A DNA stretch of 17,551 nt from CAYXTC01 sp964468405 (GTDB lineage: Bacteria; Patescibacteriota; Minisyncoccia; Minisyncoccales; GWA2-38-27): NCBI GenBank assembly GCA_964468405.1, contig CAYXTC010000014.1, positions 1 to 17,551 of the forward strand, written 5' to 3'. The position numbers were made by a program, and so were the translations under genes. This document shows positions 6,273 through 14,033 of the stretch, one piece after another; the stretch's first letter is position 1, and the number at the start of each line of letters is the position of its first letter. The notes under the pieces were generated by a model. The model was not told the origin of the DNA. It did not search any database and was given only the letters and a program-made list of their open reading frames with translations.

Positions 6273-7107
6273 AATAATTAATTAATTCATCTCTAATCTC
6301 AGGGTTAGAGGCGGCTATCAGTAATTCCACTTTATCATGTTGTCTGCCTGGAATAAAGTCATACTCTTTGAAGCTGCCGTCTGAATTAACGCTTACAATC
6401 TCACATCCCGCCCTTTTTGCCATAAAAAACCCGGGATCTATTTCAGATCTGGGTTCTTCGAACATAACATAGGCGTCTACTAAACCGGCAGCCAGGTAAG
6501 CGTAGATATAAGAGCCTCCGTGAGGATAAAATAGGGCCTTGGGATGAAGGTTTTTTACCAGTTTCCCAAAGAAATCCAAAAACTTAGGAGAATATTCAGA
6601 ACTCATAATGTAACTGGCTAAGACAACAGAGTCCTTAAGAGATTTTTTCTTAGAAGGAAAAATCTTTTTCTTTTGATCCCCGGCGACAAGATAGTTGCCG
6701 TCTTCTTCTGTAATATAATACCTATCATTTAAAACATCGCCAATGCCTGTAACCAAGGGCTTTCTGTCTTTGTCAAAAAAACTCAAAACAGTATACCAGT
6801 TATGGGGAATATCCCTTAAGAAAAGCATTGAGCCGTCAAAAGGATCAATGGCGCCGTAAATATGGTTGCCGTTTTTTATGTCCCGATTTTCAGGCTCTGA
6901 GAACACGGTGGCTTCAACTTGATGCTTCTTTAAGATACCTTCTAATACCTCTTCCCCTACCCTGTCAATGGATATTTCCATATCCTCGGGTCTGTTAATG
7001 GTTTCCCCCAGCACCTTCTTGCCTCCTCCAAGACTGGCCGTTTTCTTTATTTCTTCTGCGGCTTTTGATAAATATTCTTTGACAACTTTTCTTGTTTTTT
7101 CTTCCAT
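6232..7107 (-). CDS. Inositol monophosphatase family phosphatase
   Basis: Soluble metal-dependent phosphatase of the inositol monophosphatase/CysQ/fructose-1,6-bisphosphatase superfamily, 291 residues. The family's first metal site is visible as VFSEPEN (E71) followed by AIDPFDGSMLFLRDIP at 87-101 (D88, D91, G92, S93). The C-terminal motif, normally W-D-x-A, reads EIDPGFFMAKRAGC with D224. Substrate cannot be assigned: inositol phosphates, 3'-phosphoadenosine nucleotides and fructose bisphosphate are all possible in this family. The first residues lie five bases downstream of a TATAAT box, so the mRNA is probably leaderless. The 3' end overlaps the PRTase-Lrp/AsnC fusion gene by 41 bases, so the two form one transcription unit and may serve a shared nucleotide or sugar-phosphate function; that link is inference. 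Confidence 0.88.
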   Translation of the reverse strand: MEEKTRKVVKEYLSKAAEEIKKTASLGGGKKVLGETINRPEDMEISIDRVGEEVLEGILKKHQVEATVFSEPENRDIKNGNHIYGAIDPFDGSMLFLRDIPHNWYTVLSFFDKDRKPLVTGIGDVLNDRYYITEEDGNYLVAGDQKKKIFPSKKKSLKDSVVLASYIMSSEYSPKFLDFFGKLVKNLHPKALFYPHGGSYIYAYLAAGLVDAYVMFEEPRSEIDPGFFMAKRAGCEIVSVNSDGSFKEYDFIPGRQHDKVELLIAASNPEIRDELINYYVKQYKKKFFLGS

Positions 7108-7112
7108 AAAAA

Positions 7113-7118
7113 ATTATA
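7113..7118 (-). promoter_or_regulatory. -10 box of the IMPase gene
   Basis: A perfect TATAAT lies five bases before the ATG at 7107, separated by TTTTT. A start of transcription at the ATG itself is expected. A further possible promoter lies upstream (TTGACT 7158-7153, 16-base spacer, TACACT 7136-7131). Confidence 0.5.
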
Positions 7119-7162
7119 CAATATCTTACTAGTGTACCCGCGCCCAGACAAAAGTCAAGAGT

Positions 7163-7190
7163 AAAAAAAGACGGCCGGAGCTGCCGGCCG
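7163..7190 (-). terminator. Intrinsic terminator of groESL
   Basis: On the minus strand CGGCCGG (7190-7184) pairs with CCGGCCG (7178-7172) across the loop CAGCT. The stem can extend by G-C, G-U and A-U pairs, and seven T residues (7169-7163) follow. It lies 17 bases after the groEL stop. Confidence 0.95.
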
Positions 7191-7206
7191 CCTTTCTTAA
7201 ATGAGA

Positions 7207-8829
7207 TTAGTACATCTGGGGAGGCATTTGAGGCGATTGGCTTTTTTCTTCTTTCTCTTCTTTCTCGTCTGCTACTACCGCCTCTGTGGTTAAAAGCATA
7301 GCGGCAGCAGAAACTGCATTTTGCAAAGAAGAACGCACCACTTTGGTAGGATCTACTATGCCGGCCTCCATAAGGTCTTCGAATTTCATTCTTTGAGCGT
7401 TAAATCCTTCATATCCTTTTCCCTCCTTCACTTTCTGGGCCACTACAGCACCGTCCATGCCTGCATTTTCGGCTATCTGCCTAACTGGAGCCTGTAAAGA
7501 CCTTCTTAAAATATCTATTCCTGTCTCTTCTTCTTTTTCACCGCTCAAACCTTCCAAATCTAAACTTGCCCTTAGCAGGGCTGTTCCTCCTCCTGTTACA
7601 ATGCCCTCTTCAACTGCTGCCTTGGTGGCAGCCAAAGCATCTTCTGTCTTGTGCTGTCTGGCTTTCTGCTCAACTTCGGTGGCAGCCCCTACCTTTATCA
7701 CAGCCACGCCGCCTGCCAACTTGGCAAGTCTCTCTTGAAGTTTTTCCTTGTCAAAGTCAGAATCTGAAGATTCGATTTCTTTTTTAATCTGGTCTACTCT
7801 TGCCTGAATGCTTGCCTTATTCCCCTTGCCTTCAATAATAGTGGTGTTTTCTTTGGTAGACATCACTCTTCTGGCAGAGCCCAGTTTTTCCAGCTCAGTT
7901 TCTTCCAGTTTAAGGCCTTTTTCTTCTGAAATCACCTCAGCCCCTGTAACGGTGGCAATATCCTGGAGCATTTCTTTCTTCCTGTCTCCGAAGCCCGGCG
8001 CTTTCACGGCCAGAGTGTTAAAAGCCCCCCTTAATTTATTAACCACCAAAGTGGCCAGAGCCTCTCCTTCAATTTCTTCTGCTATAATCACCAGTTCCTT
8101 TTTTCCGCTTTGGGAAATCTTTTCTAAAAGAGGAAGGATTTCCTTTAAGGAAGATATTTTTTTATCTGTGATAAGAATAAAGGGGTCCTCGTAAACAGCC
8201 CTCATTCTTTCTGAGTCTGTAATCATATAAGGGGAGACATATCCTTCGTCAAACCTTAATCCCTTAACAATTTCTTTTTCTAATCCAAAGGTTTTTGACT
8301 CTTCAACCGTGATAACTCCATCTTTGCCCACTTCTTCCATAACCTCTGCTATAAGGTTGCCGATTTCTTCGCTTTCTGCAGAGATTGTGGCAACCTGAGC
8401 CCTTTCTTCTCTGGTAGTAACATCTTTTGCCATTCCTTTAAGGGATTCTAAAACCTTTTGAGAAGCCTTTTCAATGCCGCGCTTTAAAGCCAAGGGGCTG
8501 GCACCTGCTGCTACGTTTTTCAACCCCTCTTTAATAATGCTTTGGGCTAAAACTACAGATCCTGTGGTTCCATCCCCTGCCATCTCGTTTGTCTTTTCTG
8601 CCACTTCTTTAACGATCTCGGCTCCCAGGTTCTCTGCTTTATCAGAAAGCGAGATCTCTTTGGCAATAGTCACCCCGTCGTTGGTAATAGTGGGAGACCC
8701 ATATCCTTTGTCAAAGACAACGTTTCTGCCTTTGGGGCCCATGGTGACCCTAACAGTATCTGCGACTTTATCTACTCCTTTTTTAAGAATTTTTCTTGCT
8801 TCTTCGTTGTATTTAATTTGTTTTGCCAT
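7207..8829 (-). CDS. groEL: Chaperonin GroEL (HSP60)
   Basis: ATP-dependent chaperonin subunit that folds cytoplasmic proteins in a 14-mer capped by GroES. The 540 residues cover the full protein: start MAKQIKYNEEARKILKKGVD, nucleotide-site motifs VRVTMGPKGRNVV (27-39), TITNDGVTIAKEI (48-60) and GDGTT (85-89), then EDALAATKAAVEEGIVTGGG and the late VVDPTKV-like IVDPTKVVRSSLQNA. The ATP loop reads GDGTTGSVVLAQ, where the usual sequence is GDGTTTATVLAQ. The tail is EEKEEKSQSPQMPPQMY, a charged, Met/Pro-ending tail in place of the GGM repeats of many bacterial GroELs. It follows groES by 49 bases; an AAAGGG sits eight bases before the ATG, and a better AGGAG is too far upstream. Expected to be co-transcribed with groES under CIRCE control. 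Confidence 0.98.
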   Translation of the reverse strand: MAKQIKYNEEARKILKKGVDKVADTVRVTMGPKGRNVVFDKGYGSPTITNDGVTIAKEISLSDKAENLGAEIVKEVAEKTNEMAGDGTTGSVVLAQSIIKEGLKNVAAGASPLALKRGIEKASQKVLESLKGMAKDVTTREERAQVATISAESEEIGNLIAEVMEEVGKDGVITVEESKTFGLEKEIVKGLRFDEGYVSPYMITDSERMRAVYEDPFILITDKKISSLKEILPLLEKISQSGKKELVIIAEEIEGEALATLVVNKLRGAFNTLAVKAPGFGDRKKEMLQDIATVTGAEVISEEKGLKLEETELEKLGSARRVMSTKENTTIIEGKGNKASIQARVDQIKKEIESSDSDFDKEKLQERLAKLAGGVAVIKVGAATEVEQKARQHKTEDALAATKAAVEEGIVTGGGTALLRASLDLEGLSGEKEEETGIDILRRSLQAPVRQIAENAGMDGAVVAQKVKEGKGYEGFNAQRMKFEDLMEAGIVDPTKVVRSSLQNAVSAAAMLLTTEAVVADEKEEKEEKSQSPQMPPQMY

Positions 8830-8878
8830 TGTTTGCGCCCTTTGCTCTCCTGAAAAGGATTCGCTCGGGCTCTAAAAG

Positions 8879-9172
8879 TTACTCTTCTATTGTAGCAAGA
8901 ATATCTTCCTCTTTGGCAATTAAATATTCTTTGTCTCCAACCTTTATTTCAGTAGGGCCGTACTTACTAAAAAGAACTTTTTGGCCCTCTTTTATGTCTA
9001 AAGGTACAACCTTTCCGTCGTTATTCTTTCTACCGGGTCCTACGGCAATAACCTTGCCCTGCTCGGGCCTTTCCTTTTCTGCTGTCTGGGGGAGAAGAAT
9101 GCCGGATTCTGTTTTCTCCTCTTCTTTGGTTGCTTCTATTAGAATGTGATCTGCAATGGGTTTTATCTTCAT
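8879..9172 (-). CDS. groES: Co-chaperonin GroES (HSP10)
   Basis: Lid protein of the GroEL chaperonin, forming a heptameric dome. The 97 residues are the usual length. The start MKIKPIADHILIEATKEEEK matches the family (KPL.DR), followed by the mobile loop around TESGILLPQTAEKERPEQG (21-39), then GKVIAVGPGR and the C-terminal GQKVLFSKYGPTEIKVGDKE. It is the first gene of the groESL operon. The leader of about 70 bases carries the CIRCE operator and a GC-rich hairpin (GGGCTT/AAGCCC arms, 9188-9193 and 9203-9208). No strong Shine-Dalgarno site is seen directly before the ATG. Confidence 0.97.
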   Translation of the reverse strand: MKIKPIADHILIEATKEEEKTESGILLPQTAEKERPEQGKVIAVGPGRKNNDGKVVPLDIKEGQKVLFSKYGPTEIKVGDKEYLIAKEEDILATIEE

Positions 9173-9216
9173 AATAATCTAGGCCCCGGGCTTTCGGGCG
9201 AGAAGCCCTTTACCCG

Positions 9217-9243
9217 TTAGCAATTAAGACTTATGAGTGCTAA
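9217..9243. promoter_or_regulatory. CIRCE operator (HrcA-binding site)
   Basis: TTAGCAATT-N9-GAGTGCTAA matches the CIRCE consensus TTAGCACTC-N9-GAGTGCTAA. One arm is perfect and the other has 7 of 9 bases. The site begins at the predicted groES transcript start, the usual place for HrcA repression. HrcA itself is not encoded in this window. Confidence 0.92.
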
Positions 9244-9249
9244 TACTGT

Positions 9250-9279
9250 AATATATCCGATTGACTCCCCTTCTGTCAA
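9250..9279 (-). promoter_or_regulatory. groESL promoter
   Basis: On the minus strand TTGACA (9279-9274) and TATATT (9255-9250) are separated by 18 bases, with a predicted start near 9243 at the edge of CIRCE. The -35 overlaps the uvrA stop codon (TGA, 9278-9276). Confidence 0.8.
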
Positions 9280-12080
9280 TAGTTCCCTTTCAGAAATTTT
9301 CCTGTATAACTTTGCTTTACTTTCTTAATGTCTGCAGGACTGCCCTCAGCTATTATCTTGCCTCCTTCTTTGCCGCCTTCGGGCCCTAAGTCGCATATCC
9401 AGTCTGCGTTCTTAATAAAGTCGAGGTTGTGTTCTATGGTTAAGACAGTATTGCCCTTGGCTACCAAACTTTTTAAAACATATATTAATTTCTTTACGTC
9501 TTCGAAATGAAGACCGGTAGTAGGCTCATCGAGCATATAAAGGGTCTTGCCTATTCCCTTTTTGGAAAGTTCTGTAGCCAGCTTTATTCTCTGAGCCTCC
9601 CCTCCCGACAAAGAAGGAGCGGGTTGGCCTAATTCGATATAAGAGAGCCCTACTTCGTTAAGCATCTTTAATCTGTGGTAAAGCCCTGGAATATGTTTGA
9701 AAAACTTCATTGCCTCTTCTACTGTCATTTCCAGAACTTCCGCAATATTCTTCCCCCTGTATTCTATTTTTAAGGCCTCTTTGTTGTATCTCTTCCCGTG
9801 GCACTCCTGACACTCTACATAAATATCAGGCAAAAAGAACATTTCTACCTTAATCTCCCCCTGGCCTTCGCAGGCCTCGCATCTTCCCCCCTTAACGTTA
9901 AAACTAAACCTCCCGGGATCGTATCCTCTCATCTTTGCCTCTTTGGTTTTGGAAAAAAGATTTCTGATATAGGAAAAGCACCCCGTATAGGTGGCAGGAT
10001 TGGATCTAGGGGTTCTTCCAATCGGCGACTGATCAACTAAAACTACCTTATTTATCCCTTTCAACCCTGTAATCTCTTTAAATTGGCCTGCCTCCTCTTT
10101 GCTTTTGTAAAACTTTTTAAAAAGGGCTTTGGCTAAAACATCGTCCACCAGAGAACTCTTACCAGACCCCGAAACCCCGGTGACGCACACAAACTTTCCC
10201 AGAGGCAGTTTGAAGTTTACATTCTTTAAATTATGCTCTTTGGCCCCTTTAACTGTCAGATATTCCTGTTTCTTCTTTTCAGGCAAAACAAAGCCCGACT
10301 TCTTTAATTTCTCTTTCAAAACTTTTGGATCAATTTTAACCTTCTTCTTTCCTGATAAGTACTGTCCTGTCAGATTGTAAGATTTTTTAAGTTCTTTAGG
10401 CGTTCCCTCAAAGACTACTTTCCCTCCGTGCTTTCCCGCGCCAGGCCCTATGTCCACAACCCAGTCTGCAGCCAATATTGTTTGGGGGTCATGCTCTACC
10501 ACCACCACGGTGTTCCCAGAATCCTTTAATTTCTTTAAGGTTTTAATAAGCCTCCCCTGATCTCTGGGATGTAGGCCTATAGAAGGTTCATCTAAAATGT
10601 ATAAAACTCCGGTTAACTTAGACCCTATTTGGGTGGCCAGCCTTATCCTCTGCTCCTCACCGCCTGCTAAAGTAGAAGCCCTCCTATCTAAAGAAAGATA
10701 GTCCAACCCTACGTCAATTAAAAACTGTATCCTGTTTATTATCTCTTTAATAATGGGCTCTGAAACCTTGGTTTTCTCCAATTTGGAAAAGAACTCTTTG
10801 GCCTCTGTCACGGGAATTTCCACTAAGTAGTCTATAGATTTCCCTCCCACAGTAACTGCCAGGGCTTGGGGCCTTAATCTCTTCCCCTGGCATTCGGGGC
10901 ACTTTTTAACTATCATGTATTGTTCAATCTCTTTCCTTGTCCATTCAGAATCAGTCTCTTTGTATCTCCTTTCCAGATTGGAAATTACTCCCTCAAAGCC
11001 CTCTTCTCCGTAAAGGATAGACTTGATATCTTTAGAGGAAAGGTTTTCCACTGCCTCGTGTATGCTGAACCCCTTATCCTCTGCCAGTTCTTTAAGTTTA
11101 TTCCAAAAATAGCTCTGTCTCCCCAATTTATGAGAGGCTCTCATCCAGGGACGCACCGCCCCTTCTGCTAGGGTGAGTTTCTTGTTGGGTATAACGAGTT
11201 CTGGATCCACCTCCAGCTTCTCTCCAAGCCCCGAACATTCAGGGCAAGCCCCGTAAGGACTGTTAAAAGAGAATAAACGGGGTTCTAGTTCTGGAAGAGA
11301 AATGCCGCATTTTTCGCAGGCAAAGTATTCACTAAAAAGCAAGTCGTCTTCTCTTTTGGGGGCGACAATCACTATTCCTTTGCCCATTTTAGAGGCCTGC
11401 TCCAAAGAGTCCACCAGGCGCTCTCTGTCCAGATCTTCATCTAAAACCATTCTATCTACCACTATCTCAATAGTATGTTTTTTGTTTCTGTCCAGATCTA
11501 ACTCCAGAGCCTCTTCTGTTCTGTGAATAATGCCGTCTATTCTCACTCTTACAAACCCCCCTCTCTGAATCTCCTCCAATATCCCCCGATGTTCTCCTTT
11601 CTTGCCTCGGACCACGGGTCCCAATATCAAGATCTCCTTTCCCTTGGGAAGTCTTAAAACCTGTTCTTCTATCTGCTCTATGCTTTGCTTGCTGACTTTT
11701 CTCCCGCAAGAGGGACAATGAGGTTTTCCTGTTCTGGCAAATAAAAGACGGAGATAGTCATATATCTCCGTAATAGTACCCACGGTAGAACGCGGGTTGT
11801 GAGAGGCTTTTCTCTGGTCTATGGAAATAGCCGGGCTTATTCCTTCTATCCTTTCCACTTCGGGCTTGTCCATCACTCCCAGGAACTGCCTGGCATAAGC
11901 TGACAAACTTTCCACATATCTTCTCTGGCCCTCAGCATATATGGTATCAAAGGCCAAAGAACTTTTACCAGAGCCTGAAATCCCAGTAATTACCGTAAAG
12001 TTATTTCTCGGCAAGTCAATACTGACGTTCTTAAGGTTGTGAACCTTGGCTCCTCTGATCTTGATAACGTCCTTTTTCAT
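9276..12080 (-). CDS. uvrA: Excinuclease ABC subunit UvrA
   Basis: DNA damage-recognition ATPase of nucleotide excision repair, which loads UvrB at lesions. The 934 residues are full length. Two ABC ATPase modules are visible: Walker A GISGSGKSS at about 33-41 and GVSGSGKSS near 633-641; signatures TLAGGEEQRIRLATQ near 470-485 and SLSGGEAQRIKLATE near 823; Walker B LYILDEPSIGL near 495 and LYMLDEPTTGL near 847. Zinc-binding CxxC pairs occur at CPSCGRK, CEKCGIS with CPECSGLG, and CEACEGQG with CQECHGKR. The first signature reads LAGGEEQ in place of the more common LSGGEAQ. It is divergently transcribed from uvrC. It has no terminator of its own, so readthrough into groESL is likely. UvrB is not in this window. 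Confidence 0.98.
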   Translation of the reverse strand: MKKDVIKIRGAKVHNLKNVSIDLPRNNFTVITGISGSGKSSLAFDTIYAEGQRRYVESLSAYARQFLGVMDKPEVERIEGISPAISIDQRKASHNPRSTVGTITEIYDYLRLLFARTGKPHCPSCGRKVSKQSIEQIEEQVLRLPKGKEILILGPVVRGKKGEHRGILEEIQRGGFVRVRIDGIIHRTEEALELDLDRNKKHTIEIVVDRMVLDEDLDRERLVDSLEQASKMGKGIVIVAPKREDDLLFSEYFACEKCGISLPELEPRLFSFNSPYGACPECSGLGEKLEVDPELVIPNKKLTLAEGAVRPWMRASHKLGRQSYFWNKLKELAEDKGFSIHEAVENLSSKDIKSILYGEEGFEGVISNLERRYKETDSEWTRKEIEQYMIVKKCPECQGKRLRPQALAVTVGGKSIDYLVEIPVTEAKEFFSKLEKTKVSEPIIKEIINRIQFLIDVGLDYLSLDRRASTLAGGEEQRIRLATQIGSKLTGVLYILDEPSIGLHPRDQGRLIKTLKKLKDSGNTVVVVEHDPQTILAADWVVDIGPGAGKHGGKVVFEGTPKELKKSYNLTGQYLSGKKKVKIDPKVLKEKLKKSGFVLPEKKKQEYLTVKGAKEHNLKNVNFKLPLGKFVCVTGVSGSGKSSLVDDVLAKALFKKFYKSKEEAGQFKEITGLKGINKVVLVDQSPIGRTPRSNPATYTGCFSYIRNLFSKTKEAKMRGYDPGRFSFNVKGGRCEACEGQGEIKVEMFFLPDIYVECQECHGKRYNKEALKIEYRGKNIAEVLEMTVEEAMKFFKHIPGLYHRLKMLNEVGLSYIELGQPAPSLSGGEAQRIKLATELSKKGIGKTLYMLDEPTTGLHFEDVKKLIYVLKSLVAKGNTVLTIEHNLDFIKNADWICDLGPEGGKEGGKIIAEGSPADIKKVKQSYTGKFLKGNY

Positions 12081-12089
12081 AGATAGAAT

Positions 12090-12118
12090 ATTATAGCGGA
12101 AAAAAGAATCTTTTTCAA
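12090..12118 (-). promoter_or_regulatory. uvrA promoter
   Basis: On the minus strand TTGAAA (12118-12113) and a perfect TATAAT (12095-12090) are 17 bases apart. Only nine bases separate the -10 from the ATG, giving a 5' leader of about 0-4 bases and no room for a Shine-Dalgarno site. Confidence 0.85.
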
Positions 12119-12146
12119 GGCTTTCTTTGTAAAAATCTTCTAGGGC

Positions 12147-12158
12147 CCTTATTTAAGG
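12147..12158. repeat. Small palindrome between uvrA and uvrC promoters
   Basis: CCTTA-TT-TAAGG is a 5-bp inverted repeat directly upstream of the uvrC -35 box, overlapping a second palindrome AGGGCCCT (12142-12149). It might be an operator shared by the divergent promoters, but short palindromes of this kind also occur by chance. Confidence 0.3.
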
Positions 12159-12187
12159 TTGAAAACGGGATTATTTTGTCTTAAAAT
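12159..12187 (+). promoter_or_regulatory. uvrC promoter
   Basis: TTGAAA (12159-12164) and TAAAAT (12182-12187) are separated by 17 bases. The ATG follows the -10 by nine bases, as at uvrA, so the transcript is predicted to be leaderless or nearly so. Confidence 0.75.
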
Positions 12188-12196
12188 AACAGGGCT

Positions 12197-13417
12197 ATGG
12201 AAAAATTCTCTTTTGTTTCTAAGGCTGATAACCTTCCTACTGCCTGCGGAGTTTACGCTTTCAAAAAGGGCAACTCCTTCCTTTATATCGGCAAAGCAGG
12301 GAATCTAAAAACCAGAGTAAAGAGTCATTTTAACCGGCCCTCTTACAGGGACAACCTTTTTATAGGAAAGGTAAAAAAAATAGGATACATTGAAACAGAT
12401 TCTGAAATAGAAGCCCTTATCCTGGAAGCGGAACTGATTAAAAGACACCAGCCTAAATACAATGTTCTCTGGAAAGACGACAAAAACTATTTTTATATCA
12501 AAATAGACAAGCAAAACCTCCCTTATATCAAAATAACTCACCAGCCCGTCCCCAGAAAGAAAACAGAATACATCGGCCCCTTTATAGAAGGGAAACCCTT
12601 AAAAAGAGCCCTGAAGACCTTGAGAAAGGTATTCCCCTATTACACGACCAAAAACCATTCCAGCAGACTGTGCCCTTTTTGCCATTTAAATCTTTGTCCC
12701 GGGCCCGACCCTGATATTAAAGAATACAAAAAGAATATTAAAAACCTAAAGAAGTTCTTAGAAGGAAAGAAAACTTCTGTTATAAAAAACCTCAAAAAGG
12801 AAATGGCAAAAGCCTCCAAAGATCAAAGGTATGAGAGAGCAGCAGAAATAAGAGATAAGATAGACTCTTTGGAAAGAATAATAGCTCAAACCAAAATAAT
12901 AAGGCCTAAAAAAGAAACAGACTGGAAGGTTATTAAAAAAGGGTTAAAAGAAGTTACAGGAAAAGATATAGAAAAAATAGAGGCCTATGACATCTCCAAT
13001 ATTCAAGGCCAAAAAGCCACGGGCTCTCAAGTAGTATTTATTAAAGGAAAACCCAAGAAGGATCTCTATAGAAAATACAAAATAAAAATATCAGGAAAGC
13101 CAAATGATATTGCTATGATAAAAGAATTAATAAAAAGAAGGTTTAAGCATAAAGAATGGCCCTACCCCGATATGATCTTAATCGACGGAGGAAAGGCCCA
13201 GTTAAACGCAGGGATTGAAATGACAAGAGATAATCCCTCTATATTTGTCGCCTCTCTGGCCAAAAGGGAGAATAAACTTTTTCTGAAAAACAAAAAAGAT
13301 CCTTTGCTGCTGAAAGAACTCCCTCAAGAGATATCAAACCTGATTTTGTATCTAAGGGATGAATCTCATAGATTCGCTATAAAATACCATAGAAAACTAA
13401 GAGAAAGATTGACCTGA
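12197..13417 (+). CDS. uvrC: Excinuclease ABC subunit UvrC, minimal form
   Basis: Nuclease subunit of nucleotide excision repair, making the cuts on both sides of a lesion. The N-terminal GIY-YIG nuclease is present (GVY at 18-20, YIGKAGNLKTR at 30-40, IEALILEAELIKRHQPKYN at 71-89). A short Cys segment RLCPFCHLNLCPGP (C159, C162, C167) sits where other UvrCs have a Cys cluster. A UVR motif lies at about 200-233 (RYERAAEIRDKIDSLERI). The C-terminal RNase H-like nuclease keeps AYDISNIQG (D265), LIDGGKAQL (D330) and DESHRFA (H391), so the catalytic triad looks intact. At 406 residues it is much shorter than the roughly 600 of typical UvrC: the stretch between UVR and the second nuclease is condensed and the protein ends before the usual C-terminal helix-hairpin-helix pair. 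The reading frame is clean, so this looks like a native compact form. Confidence 0.93.
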   Translation: MEKFSFVSKADNLPTACGVYAFKKGNSFLYIGKAGNLKTRVKSHFNRPSYRDNLFIGKVKKIGYIETDSEIEALILEAELIKRHQPKYNVLWKDDKNYFYIKIDKQNLPYIKITHQPVPRKKTEYIGPFIEGKPLKRALKTLRKVFPYYTTKNHSSRLCPFCHLNLCPGPDPDIKEYKKNIKNLKKFLEGKKTSVIKNLKKEMAKASKDQRYERAAEIRDKIDSLERIIAQTKIIRPKKETDWKVIKKGLKEVTGKDIEKIEAYDISNIQGQKATGSQVVFIKGKPKKDLYRKYKIKISGKPNDIAMIKELIKRRFKHKEWPYPDMILIDGGKAQLNAGIEMTRDNPSIFVASLAKRENKLFLKNKKDPLLLKELPQEISNLILYLRDESHRFAIKYHRKLRERLT

Positions 13418-13437
13418 CAGCAATTTCCTGCTATTAT
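13409..13437 (+). promoter_or_regulatory. Promoter of the holin-like/secG operon
   Basis: TTGACC (13409-13414), a 17-base spacer and TATTAT (13432-13437) preceded by TGC form a strong promoter. The -35 is made of the last two sense codons of uvrC. The ATG lies six bases after the -10, predicting a leaderless transcript. Confidence 0.75.
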
Positions 13438-13443
13438 TAAAAA

Positions 13444-13800
13444 ATGATAGCAAAGCTCCTGTTTCAGGTAATAGCAGGAATATTAACAATTTTCTTAGCG
13501 GCTCGTTTTGTTTCCGGAGTTGAGTTTTCAGGAGACCTAAAGCCTCTTCTCATAGCAGGAGCCATATTGGGGGTTGTAAATTTTGCAGTAAAGCCTGTTC
13601 TGAAAGTTATCACCCTTCCATTGAGAGTAATCACTTTGGGACTTTTCACTCTTGTGTTAAACTTACTTTTAGTGTGGCTGGTAGTTGACGTTCTTTTCCC
13701 GAATGATTTGGAAATAATCGGCTTTATGCCTCTTTTGTGGACCACTATTATTCTTTGGATTCTTAATCTGTTTTTTGTCCCTTATCGGAAAAAAGACTAA
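13444..13800 (+). CDS. Phage-holin-family-4-like membrane protein (PF04020 type)
   Basis: Small integral membrane protein of 118 residues with four predicted membrane segments, at about 2-23, 33-52, 60-82 and 90-110. The second loop shows the conserved pattern NFAVKPVLKVITLPLRVITLG (two pieces near 45-65), typical of the family named 'phage holin family 4 superfamily 2', which is widespread in bacterial chromosomes and mostly unlinked to phage. Its function is unknown; nothing nearby suggests phage lysis. It ends in a short basic tail (YRKKD) and is followed two bases later by secG, so the two are co-transcribed and could both belong to envelope biogenesis. Confidence 0.82.
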   Translation: MIAKLLFQVIAGILTIFLAARFVSGVEFSGDLKPLLIAGAILGVVNFAVKPVLKVITLPLRVITLGLFTLVLNLLLVWLVVDVLFPNDLEIIGFMPLLWTTIILWILNLFFVPYRKKD

Positions 13801-13802
13801 AC

Positions 13803-14021
13803 ATGTCTAATATCATCAACATTGCTCAAATTATAGTTTCTGTCCTCTTGATTACATTTATTCTTTTACAGCAAAGAGGAACAGCCCTAGGCTCTGCCTT
13901 CGGAGGCGAGGGCGGCTCTTTCTATTCCACCCGCAGAGGAATAGAGAAAAAGATTTATTGGGCCACCATTGTCTGTGCCGTTCTCTTTCTTTTATTGGCA
14001 ATCTTCCATCTCCTTATCTAG
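13803..14021 (+). CDS. secG: Preprotein translocase subunit SecG
   Basis: Small membrane subunit of the SecYEG protein-export channel. The 72 residues fit SecG: a first helix at about 3-22 ending in the conserved LLQQRGTALGSAFGGEGGSF region (21-40), then a charged loop (STRRGIEKK) and a second helix at about 51-71. The glycine-rich AFGG segment after the first helix is the most diagnostic feature. It lies two bases after the holin-like gene and 12 bases before the solute-binding protein gene, inside one plus-strand operon. No distinct Shine-Dalgarno site is seen for this start, which fits translational coupling. Confidence 0.93.
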   Translation: MSNIINIAQIIVSVLLITFILLQQRGTALGSAFGGEGGSFYSTRRGIEKKIYWATIVCAVLFLLLAIFHLLI

Positions 14022-14022
14022 T

Positions 14023-14027
14023 AAGGA
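14023..14027 (+). promoter_or_regulatory. Shine-Dalgarno site of the solute-binding protein gene
   Basis: AAGGA lies six bases before the ATG at 14034. It shows that SD-led initiation is used for an internal operon gene, in contrast to the leaderless layout at the operon's first gene. Confidence 0.7.
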
Positions 14028-14033
14028 TTTGTT

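Noticed and set aside
8474..8875. 133-codon plus-strand ORF opposite groEL
   Set aside because: Antisense shadow of the highly conserved groEL; no independent motif or promoter.
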